Source: Coccinella septempunctata (lineage: Eukaryota > Arthropoda > Insecta > Coleoptera > Coccinellidae). Taken from it: a stretch of 64,000 bases of DNA. The notes under the pieces are model-generated. The model was not told the DNA's origin and searched no databases. It saw only the letters and a list, made by a program, of their open reading frames with translations. The translations under genes and the position numbers were made by a program. Position 1 is the first letter of the stretch, and the number at the start of each line of letters is the position of its first letter. Location of the stretch: NCBI RefSeq assembly GCF_907165205.1, contig NC_058195.1, forward strand, positions 27,114,936 to 27,178,935, read 5' to 3'. Of this stretch, positions 21,274 to 31,019 are shown piece by piece.

Positions 21274-21429
21274 ATCTAAACCTGAAGTTATAGCGGAAAT
21301 TACAATTAATCAACATTGCAGTATAATTGCAACACATAAAAAAACAAGGCCAAATATGGTTCTTGGTTTCTTGAAATAAATAAAAGAAATAATAATTTAT
21401 ATTCGAGGTGCAGAAAAAAAATTTGTTAA

Positions 21430-21690
21430 AATTTTATACCGGAGTGAAGTTGGCCGACTCTTTCCAGCAGAGCTCTCTCGTGCAAATGTAACGAAATTTT
21501 TTTTTTACAAAAAGAAATGCGGCGGAGTACAAACGAATTGATTATGGTGAAACGAATATTCCGTGGAAAATTTGCGGACTTCCGATGGGAGGGCGGAATA
21601 AAAATCATCCCTTGACTTTCTATTATTTTTAAAAGGAAAACGGCGACAGAGCACAAACAAATTTTGCACGATGATTCCGTAGATTTAAAA
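21430..21690. repeat. Repeat block related to 15801-15840
   Basis: ACGGCGACAGAGCACAAACA with ATTTTGCACGATGATTCCGT at 21640-21683 matches 15801-15840 in the same orientation. An internal diverged copy (GCGGCGGAGTACAAACGAAT) lies at about 21530. It sits 370 bp beyond the start codon of the minus-strand Ulp1 ORF. The rest up to 22250 shows no gene. Confidence 0.55.
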
Positions 21691-22251
21691 ATTTGATTAT
21701 CATTACGAACGCAAGATGATGTTAATTTATGAATCGTTCAACAAAATGAACATTGAGACATAGAAAATCATTGACGATAAATTCTTTCAACGATTAGTTA
21801 TGCGTAAATAATTTCAAAGCACTTATTAAAAATCAACCAAAAAGTGTATCAACAGTATCAACACAACAACCAAACAAAAAATAAGTACTTACTATATATC
21901 AGCTTTTAGAAAATCACTAAAATATAAATACAGCAAACACAGTTTTCGAAATAGAGTCTTAGTAACAACAAGTTATCACTTAGGTTGCAGAAAGCTTTGT
22001 GTTAAAAAATTTGGTTACATTTGAAATGTTGCTAACCCCCCTCGTGCAATAAAACTATTTCGAATGAAAAAACCAGAAAAAAATACGAAGAATTTGAAAA
22101 TACAGATGTTCAAGAACCGAGTACTCATCGCCCACGAAGAAAGGGTCACCCAGGTAAAGAAATATTACGGGTTTACCAGCGAGACATTCTCCGAAATAGG
22201 TTATGTTGAATTGAAAATATTTTGAAATTTAGATTTGCAAAGAATTATCCT

Positions 22252-22549
22252 TTCTTCATAAACTTTTTAGGGTTTTCACTCCCAATCTCTGAAACAAAAT
22301 CAATTAAAAATGAAATCAACGATTTGCTCCTGCGTAAATTCTTGCACTAATTTGTCAGGAGCAAATTAACTAGAAAAAATTGTTGCCTGACAATGAACTC
22401 AAAATAAATAACGTTGAAATTATAATTCTTTGTAACGTTTCGGAGTCTATATGAGTGCAAGAATTTACGCAGGAGCAAATCGTTGATTTCATTTTTAATT
22501 GATTTTGTTTCAGAGATTGGGAGTGAAAACGCTAAAAAGTTTATGAAGA
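22252..22549. repeat. Long palindrome: 97-bp arms, 104-bp spacer
   Basis: The left arm (22252-22348) begins TTCTTCATAAACTTTTTAGG, and its reverse complement occupies 22453-22549 with only one or two mismatches. The arms include CAACGATTTGCTCCTGCGTA. The spacer also holds TGTCAGGAGCAAATT, a partial repeat of the arm. Non-coding. The near-perfect arms imply recent origin or gene conversion. Confidence 0.9.
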
Positions 22550-22636
22550 CATGCAGAATCCTCCCAGAATAAATTTCAATTGATATCTGAAAGAATTATC
22601 TTCCCATCCGAAATCAGAATTAGAATTATTTAGATA

Positions 22637-22815
22637 TTGTTGTATAGAATGTTGTCCAGGCCAAACACGAAAAGCAAATCTCCTGGCAATTCCCTTTGTA
22701 GAAACAATTTCACTCAGAAGAATATTTATTATTACGGCCCGAAATTCTATAGTCTCTTGCCTAGAAATATTTTGAATGAAAAAATTTTGTCATCTTTCAA
22801 AGCGCTGTCGAAGGG
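22637..22815 (+). pseudogene. LINE ORF2 C-terminal fragment
   Basis: The frame from 22637 encodes RPNTKSKSPGNSLCRNNFTQ, KNIYYYGPKFYSLLPRNILN and EKILSSFKALSKGYIF. 'K..YY.GPK.YN.LP..I.....L.SFK..LK..I' is the usual ending of Jockey/CR1-type LINE ORF2 proteins, beyond the reverse transcriptase thumb. No reverse transcriptase core precedes it; the palindrome does. It is therefore a 5'-truncated copy. A 3' untranslated stretch probably continues to about 23050. Confidence 0.7.
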
Positions 22816-23316
22816 GTATATTTTCGGGTATATTTCATTATATATATTTTTTTTGTATCTGAAATTGGGTATGTGGTCTCGGTCTCCCCGTTCCTGTTTG
22901 CTCATCTTTTTTGTATGAGTAAATCTATTGGGCGTGAAACGAGGGTATTTGCACAAAAAACTTGAGCTTTACTAATTCGATCACAAACGAGCTAGATCTC
23001 AGGTGACGAGTTGCTGGGGCTCGGGAAAAAAGAAAAAATATAATTTATAGAATTCTCATTTAAAATAACTTAATTGTATAAATTTTCAATTGGATTATAA
23101 ATAAATTTTGATGAAACTAGCACCGTGAAACAAAATATAGGTACATAAAATAATTGTATTCATATCAAAGTAGGCATGACCTTTATGATGACAACTGAGC
23201 AATGAAGAGTGAAGGTTCTTCACAAAAAGTTGAAATATTCGATTTGAAGCTCTGTGGAATAGGCCTTCTGGGGCAACCATAAGACAAAAAAAACCCAATT
23301 TACTAGGTAGATTACT

Positions 23317-26300
23317 CTACCTTTATGTCACCTGTGGAGATTTACAAAGTTCATTTCTAGCGTTCCTACGGCCCGACAATCGATTCCATTCATAATTATC
23401 GATTGTTTGTATCACATCTATCATATAAAAGCAAATCCCGTTACGTGACAAAGCCGTTTTTGCATTTTATCGACATACCCTTATGTCACCTGTGGAAATT
23501 TTCAAAGTTCATTTCTAGCGTTCCTACGGCCCGACAATCAATTCCATTCATAATTATCAATTGTTTCAATGATATTTAACATATTCAAAGTAGTCTCATC
23601 ATGTGACAAAGCCGTTTTTGCATTTTATCGACTACCTTTATGTCACCTGTGGAAATTTTCAAAGTTCATTTCTAGCGTTCCTACGGCCCGACAATCAATT
23701 CCATTCATAATTATCAATTGTTTCAATGATATTCAACATATTCAAAGTACTATCATCATGTGACAAAGCCGTTTTTGCATTTTATCGACTACCTTTATGT
23801 CATCTGTGGAAATTTTCAAAGTTCATTTCTAGCGTTCCTACGGCCCGACAATCGATTCCATTCATAATTATCAATTGTTTCAATGATATTCAACATATTC
23901 AAAGTACTATCATCATGTGACAAAGCCGTTTTTGCATTTTATCGACATAACCTTATGTCACCTGTGGAAATTTTCAAAGTTCATTTCTAGCGTTCCTACG
24001 ACCCGACAATCGATTCCATTCATAATTATCAATTGTTTCAATGATATTTAACATATTCAAAGTACTCTCATCATGTGACAAAGCCGTTTTTGCATTTTAT
24101 CGACATACCCTTATGTCACCTGTGGAAATTTTCAAAGTTCATTTCTAGCGTTCCTACGACCCGACAATCGATTCCATTCATAATTATCAATTGTTTCAAT
24201 GATATTTAACATATTCAAAGTAGTCTCATCATGTGACAAAGCCGTTTTTGCATTTTATCGACTACCTTTATGTTACCTGTGGAAATTTTCAAAGTTCATT
24301 TCTAGCGTTCCTACGGCCCGACAATCGATTCCATTCATAATTATCAATTGTTTCAATGATATTCAACATATTCAAAGTACTATCATCATGTGACAAAGCC
24401 GTTTTTGCATTTTATCGACATACCCTTATGTCACCTGTCGAAATTTTCAAAGTTCATTTCTAGCGTTCCTACGACCCGACAATCTATTCCATTCATAATT
24501 ATCAATTGTTTCAATGATATTTAACATATTCAAAGTAGTCTCATCATGTGACAAAGCCGTTTTTGCATTTTATCGACTACCTTTATGTCACCTGTGGAAA
24601 TTTTCAAAGTTCATTTCTAGCGTTCCTACGACCCGACAAACGATTCCATTCATAATTATCAATTGTTTCAATGATATTTAACATATTCAAAGTACTCTCA
24701 TCATGTGACAAAGCCGTTTTTGCATTTTATCGACATACGCTTATGTCACCTGTGGAAATTTTCAAAGTTCATTTCTAGCGTTCCTACGACCCGACAATCG
24801 ATTCCATTCATAATTATCAATTGTTTCAATGATATTTAACTTATTCAAAGTAGTCTCATCATGTGACAAAGCCGTTTTTGCATTTTATCGACTACCTTTG
24901 GAAGTGGACCTGTGGAAATTTTCAAAGTTCATTTCTAGCGTTCCTACGGCCCGACAATCGATTCCATTCATAATTATCAATTGTTTCAATGATATTCAAC
25001 ATATTCAAAGTACTATCATCATGCGGCAAAGCCGTTTTTGCATTTTATCGACATACCCTTATGTCACCTGTGGAAATTTTCAAAGTTCATTTCTAGCGTT
25101 CCTACGGCCCGACAATCGATTCCATTCATAATTATCAATTGTTTCAATGATATTTAACATATTCAAAGTACTCTCGTCATGTGACAAAGCCGTTTTTGCA
25201 TTTTATCGACATACCCTTATGTCACCTGTGGAAATTTTCAATGTTAATTTCTAGCGTTCCTACGACCCGACAATCGATTCAATTCATAATTATCAATTGT
25301 TTCAATGATATTTAACATATTCAAAGTAGTCTCATCATGTGACAAAGCCGTTTTTGTATTTTATCGACTACCCTTATGTCACCTGTGGAAATTTTCAAAG
25401 TTCATTTCTAGCGTTCCTACGGCCCGACAATCGATTCCATTCATAATTATCCATTGTTTCAATGATATTTAACATATTCAAAGTACTCTCATCATGTGAC
25501 AAAGCCGTTTTTGCATTTTATCCACATACCCGCTTGTCACCTGTGGAAATTTTCAAAGTTCATTTCTAGCGTTCCTACGACCCGACAAACGATTCCATTC
25601 ATAATTATCAATTGTTTCAATGATATTTAACATATTCAAAGTACTCTCATCATGTGACAAAGCCGTTTTTGCATTTTATCGACATACGCTTATGTCACCT
25701 GTGGAAATTTTCAAAGTTCATTTCTAGCGTTCCTACGACCCGACAATCGATTCCATTCATAATTATCAATTGTTTCAATGATATTTAACTTATTCAAAGT
25801 AGTCTCATCATGTGACAAAGCCGTTTTTGCATTTTATCGACTACCTTTGGAAGTGGACCTGTGGAAATTTTCAAAGTTCATTTCTAGCGTTCCTACGGCC
25901 CGACAATCGATTCCATTCATAATTATCAATTGTTTCAATGATATTCAACATATTCAAAGTACTATCATCATGCGGCAAAGCCGTTTTTGCATTTTATCGA
26001 CATACCCTTATGTCACCTGTGGAAATTTTCAAAGTTCATTTCTAGCGTTCCTACGGCCCGACAATCGATTCCATTCATAATTATCAATTGTTTCAATGAT
26101 ATTTAACATATTCAAAGTACTCTCGTCATGTGACAAAGCCGTTTTTGCATTTTATCGACATACCCTTATGTCACCTGTGGAAATTTTCAATGTTAATTTC
26201 TAGCGTTCCTACGACCCGACAATCGATTCAATTCATAATTATCAATTGTTTCAATGATATTTAACATATTCAAAGTAGTCTCATCATGTGACAAAGCCGT

Positions 26301-28370
26301 TTTTGTATTTTATCGACTACCCTTATGTCACCTGTGGAAATTTTCAAAGTTCATTTCTAGCGTTCCTACGGCCCGACAATCGATTCCATTCATAATTATC
26401 CATTGTTTCAATGATATTTAACATATTCAAAGTACTCTCATCATGTGACAAAGCCGTTTTTGCATTTTATCCACATACCCGCTTGTCACCTGTGGAAATT
26501 TTCAAAGTTCATTTCTAGCGTTCCTACGACCCGACAATCGATTCCATTCATAATTATCAATTGTTTCAATGATATTTAACTTATTCAAAGTAGTCTCATC
26601 ATGTGACAAAGCCGTTTTTGCATTTTATCGACTACCTTTGGAAGTGGACCTGTGGAAATTTTCAAAGTTCATTTCTAGCGTTCCTACGGCCCGACAATCG
26701 ATTCCATTCATAATTATCAATTGTTTCAATGATATTCAACATATTCAAAGTACTATCATCATGCGGCAAAGCCGTTTTTGCATTTTATCGACATACCCTT
26801 ATGTCACCTGTGGAAATTTTCAAAGTTCATTTCTAGCGTTCCTACGGCCCGACAATCGATTCCATTCATAATTATCAATTGTTTCAATGATATTTAACAT
26901 ATTCAAAGTACTCTCGTCATGTGACAAAGCCGTTTTTGCATTTTATCGACATACCCTTATGTCACCTGTGGAAATTTTCAATGTTAATTTCTAGCGTTCC
27001 TACGACCCGACAATCGATTCAATTCATAATTATCAATTGTTTCAATGATATTTAACATATTCAAAGTAGTCTCATCATGTGACAAAGCCGTTTTTGTATT
27101 TTATCGACTACCCTTATGTCACCTGTGGAAATTTTCAAAGTTCATTTCTAGCGTTCCTACGGCCCGACAATCGATTCCATTCATAATTATCCATTGTTTC
27201 AATGATATTTAACATATTCAAAGTACTCTCATCATGTGACAAAGCCGTTTTTGCATTTTATCCACATACCCGCTTGTCACCTGTGGAAATTTTCAAAGTT
27301 CATTTCTAGCGTTCCTACGGCCCGACAATCGATTCCATTCATAATTATCAATTGTTTCAATGATATTCAACATATTCAAAGTACTATCATCATGCGGCAA
27401 AGCCGTTTTTGCATTTTATCGACATACCCTTATGTCACCTGTGGAAATTTTCAAAGTTCATTTCTAGCGTTCCTACGGCCCGACAATCGATTCCATTCAT
27501 AATTATCAATTGTTTCAATGATATTTAACATATTCAAAGTACTCTCGTCATGTGACAAAGCCGTTTTTGCATTTTATCGACATACCCTTATGTCACCTGT
27601 GGAAATTTTCAATGTTAATTTCTAGCGTTCCTACGACCCGACAATCGATTCAATTCATAATTATCAATTGTTTCAATGATATTTAACATATTCAAAGTAG
27701 TCTCATCATGTGACAAAGCCGTTTTTGTATTTTATCGACTACCCTTATGTCACCTGTGGAAATTTTCAAAGTTCATTTCTAGCGTTCCTACGGCCCGACA
27801 ATCAATTCCATTCATAATTATCCATTGTTTCAATGATATTTAACATATTCAAAGTACTCTCATCATGTGACAAAGCCGTTTTTGCATTTTATCCACATAC
27901 CCGCTTGTCACCTGTGGAAATTTTCAAAGTTCATTTCTAGCGTTCCTACGACCCGACAATCGATTCCATTCATAATTATCAATTGTTTCAATGATATTTA
28001 ACGTATTCAAAGTAGTCTCATTATGTGACAAAGCCGTTTTTGAATTTTATCGACTACCTTTATGTCACCTGTGGAAATTTTCAAAGTTCATTTCTAGCGT
28101 TCCTACGGCCGATAATCAATTCCATTCATAATTATCAATTGTTTGTATCACATATAACATATAAAAGCAAATCCTGTTACGCGACAAAGCCGATTTTGCA
28201 TTTTATCGACATACCTTTATGTCACCTGTGGAAATTTTCAAAGTTCATTTCTAGCGTTCCTATGGCCCGACAATGGATTCCATTCATAATTATCAATTTT
28301 TTGTATCACATATAACATATAAAAGCAAATCCCGTTACGTGACAAAGCCGCTTTTGAATTTTATCGAGCC
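23317..28370 (+). repeat. 158-bp satellite array, about 32 monomers
   Basis: The monomer includes TTCATTTCTAGCGTTCCTAC, GGCCCGACAATCGATTCCAT, TAATTATCAATTGTTTCAAT and GACAAAGCCGTTTTTGCATT and repeats every 157-158 bp (for example starts at 23350, 23508, 23665). Core monomers are very similar. The first monomer and the last two share a different variant with TGTATCACATATAACATATA then AAAGCAAATCCCGTTACG in place of the TTCAATGATATTTAACATAT core. A higher-order pattern is marked by ATGCGGCAAAGCC at 25021, 25970, 26761 and 27392 and by GGAAGTGGACC near 24900, 25849 and 26640. Small open frames repeated in the array are by-products of the repeat. Confidence 0.97.
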
Positions 28371-28558
28371 ACCCTCAACTCAACTTTAAAAAATGGCTAT
28401 GTTACCATGTTAATTTGTGTCTCTCCTACGGCCTGACACTCGAATTTCAGACATTATTGTCCATTATTCATTATATAGTCACCGAATTTACGAAACCAGG
28501 GAACGCACTGAATTATATTCATACTCGGGATCATGAGTTACGGGGCACCCGTAAGAAA

Positions 28559-28633
28559 CTGTTGCTGGCAGAAAGCGTTGCTGTTTTCACACTCATAACG
28601 GGTGTGAAGGCAGCAACGGTTTCCAGCAACGGC
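28559..28633. repeat. Imperfect hairpin, about 32-bp arms
   Basis: CTGTTGCTGGCAGAAAGCGT with TGCTGTTTTCACAC pairs with GTGTGAAGGCAGCAACGGTT then TCCAGCAAC. There are several mismatches. Together with the next inverted repeat it may mark the edge of an element beside the satellite. Confidence 0.55.
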
Positions 28634-28659
28634 AACAAGAGTCATTTGAACAAAACATG

Positions 28660-28740
28660 TAATTCGCTATCACAGTAGCAGGTGGGTGAAGGTAAACCTG
28701 TAATGTTTCACCCACCTGAAGATGCTACTGTCATAGCGAA
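28660..28740. repeat. Inverted repeat abutting the hAT-like left end
   Basis: ATTCGCTATCACAGTAGCAG with GTGGGTGAA is mirrored by TTCACCCACCT and GATGCTACTGTCATAGCGAA. The right arm includes the ATAGCGAA that is duplicated at 52845-52852, so the hAT-like element inserted into the edge of this palindrome. Confidence 0.7.
28733..28740 (+). repeat. Target-site duplication ATAGCGAA, left
   Basis: Eight bases directly outside the TAGTGATGCC terminus, identical to 52845-52852. Confidence 0.85.
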
Positions 28741-28870
28741 TAGTGATGCCCACGAGACGAGACTCTCGAAAACGAGACGAGACCTGATATTCCATGTTCG
28801 AGACGAGACGAGACTTTTCTCGGTCTCGTCTCGTACGAGAGTCTCGCAGTGGTCTCGTAGTCTCGTGAAT

Positions 28871-29999
28871 AATTCGGACTATAGAAGACTCAGAGAAGTA
28901 TTGCTTTCGAATTTGAAAACATTGGAATCATTTTGGGTGCAAAAGCTTCAATAACAAGCAAATCGAGATCGGGAATAGTTGATTTAAATCCAAAACGATC
29001 AATCGACTGTAGACTGTGGTAGAATTTATTGAAAAATTTCACATCATTACGTTCAAATTATGGAAACATAATTGTATTTGTAATTTATATAAATGATTGA
29101 TATTGGCATTCTCACACCCTTAGCCTTTTCTGTGTCATCATTCTTGATCATGAAAAACGAGCTCGATATAAATTATATTTACCCCAAAATGAAAATATCC
29201 GTATTGTTAAGAATCCTTCGAGTTCGAGGCTCATTCGGGTCGAAAAATTTTCCCTTTCAATGTTGATTCAAAATAGGGAGATATTTATTCGACATTTTTC
29301 GTGAAATTCAAAGAGCATTTATATTTGTGTAAGGGAAGACCGGATATTCTATTATGACGTACCAGATTTTTCCACCGATATTTGCATAATGATGCCTGAT
29401 AACCGAAATATTTTTGAAGGAAACCGTAATACTGTCATAGGAGGTGCACCGATAACAGTGTTTGTATGTTAGATTGAAAGGAGCCCTTACCGATAATTAT
29501 TACTTCTTAGCTTTCCAACGGTCAGTCCATGTTAGTAGGAAAGACCGTATCTCTTATGTTTTCAGAAATAATTTATTCTGATAATTCTTTCCGTTCTACC
29601 AATTTTTTTGTTTGCTCTGAAAAAGTTCTCATAACTTTTTCTACTTTTCTTCTTATCCGTTGCTTCTGTCTTTTTCTGGGCCAATTGAATAACCTTGTCA
29701 TTCAACTTTATCCAATGAATTAATGAGTTTCCCATAGAGGGGAGAGTTTTCCGAGTGGAGAGGGGATACTTCTTCGAGGCCCTGGAAGGTGAAGAGAAAA
29801 AAAGGAAATCTTTAATGAGAGGTGAGACAGTAAAGTGTTGGAGATTCTTATTAAAAACCGGACTTACGAGGCAAAATATAAGGCAAGTGATTCTGGACAA
29901 TTATTACTACTTCATTGCACCTTTGTGGAATAATATTCTCCTAGACTTTTGATCGGCTGAAAATCCGAATTAACCGTGATCTAACCATTCTCTGCTGTA
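28871..29999. other. hAT-like element interior, no recognisable gene
   Basis: Open frames of 64-65 codons at 29529-29723 and 29755-29952 lack motifs. No transposase signature was seen on either strand. Confidence 0.4.
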
Positions 30000-30960
30000 T
30001 ATAGTGCTTTCCGTTACCGTAGGGTGGCATTTGGGTTCCAGGAGGACGTTGGGCCCCCATACTTTTCCGATACTCGAATATTTTACTGTTTCGTCCCGAT
30101 GGCCGATTTCCAACCGTTTGAATTATAAGTTATAGGTTAGATTCGCCGAGCATAGAGTTGGGATTCCATAACCGTCAATACCCTCACCGCCGGACTCTGT
30201 GGCCGCTGTTTGACAGTCAGCCATCTTGAAGTCACCGAGAGAGAGAGACCGAGGGACACCGACAGAGATCATAGACAAACTGCAGAGACAGAGATAGAGG
30301 GCGTACCCCGGTGAACTGGTGCTTTTAAATTTTGACTTGGTCGAATTCCGTTTATTTATTCTTTTCGAAAACGTTCATATTTTTTTCCGAACTTCATTCA
30401 ATTGTGACTTGACTTAGTTCAATAATTTTTCCGAAACCGTGTATATTTCTCCACACTTCGTTCAATTGAGACTTGACTTACTTCCGTATATTTTTCCGAA
30501 ACCGTACATATTTCTCCACACTTCGTTCAATTGAGACTTGACTTACTTCCGTATATTTTTCCGAAACCGTACATATTTCTTCACACTTCGTTCAATTGAG
30601 ACTTGACTTACTTCCGTAAATTTTTCCGAAACCGTTCATTTTCCTGAAGTGTTATTTTGCCAGCCGCCCTGCGCCGACCAGACCCAGCCGTTGACGTCCC
30701 CGATTCATTGTACATGTATATTTTCTTTTTGTGTACAGTTTATTTTAATAGAAATAAATAGTTGAACATTTATTTTCTTGCCAATTATTTTGCCAGTGAG
30801 AGTCTATTTTTTAAATCAGTTTCATCTAAGAGTTTAGTTAGAAGAGGTAAGTACTCTTTCTGACGCCTAAAGACAGTTGAAAAGCAGACAGAAGACGCTA
30901 TCGCCCTAGTCTTCATCGATACCCTTCTCCACTGATACTCAAGTTTACCCGGGCTCTCTA
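30000..30960 (+). promoter_or_regulatory. Candidate 5' untranslated or LTR-like region with splice donor
   Basis: The stretch from about 30000 is richer in G+C than its surroundings (CCGTAGGGTGGCATTTGGGT, CCTCACCGCCGGACTCTGTG) and is preceded by TGTATATAGTGC, a TATA-like box. It includes a purine-rich tract (GAGAGAGAGACCGAGG), the minisatellite at 30350-30655, an AATAAA-like signal (AGAAATAAATAG near 30752) and a good splice-donor match, AGAAGAGGTAAGTAC, at about 30840. No open frame follows. It could be a solo LTR, the leader of a retroelement, or a captured first exon. Confidence 0.3.
30350..30655 (+). repeat. Minisatellite, period 62-63 bp, about 4.5 units
   Basis: The unit contains ACTTCCGTATATTTTTCCGA, AACCGTACATATTTCTCCAC and ACTTCGTTCAATTGAGACTT. 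Starts of ACTTGACTTACTTCC are spaced 62-63 bp apart near 30474, 30537 and 30599, with a more diverged unit at the left. Confidence 0.9.
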
Positions 30961-31019
30961 ATTCTTCGGAGATTCTGTGAGAGACGTGGGGTTTGACTGA
31001 TTCGGTACGGCTCTCTCAA

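Noticed and set aside
23569..27502. Repeated 64-100-codon frames starting MIFN(I/L)FKVVSSCDKAVF
   Set aside because: They recur with the 158-bp satellite monomer and change length with indels; no codon-level conservation distinct from the DNA repeat was seen.
23317..28370. CRISPR-like array
   Set aside because: The repeat is 158 bp without unique spacers and the genome is eukaryotic; it is a satellite.
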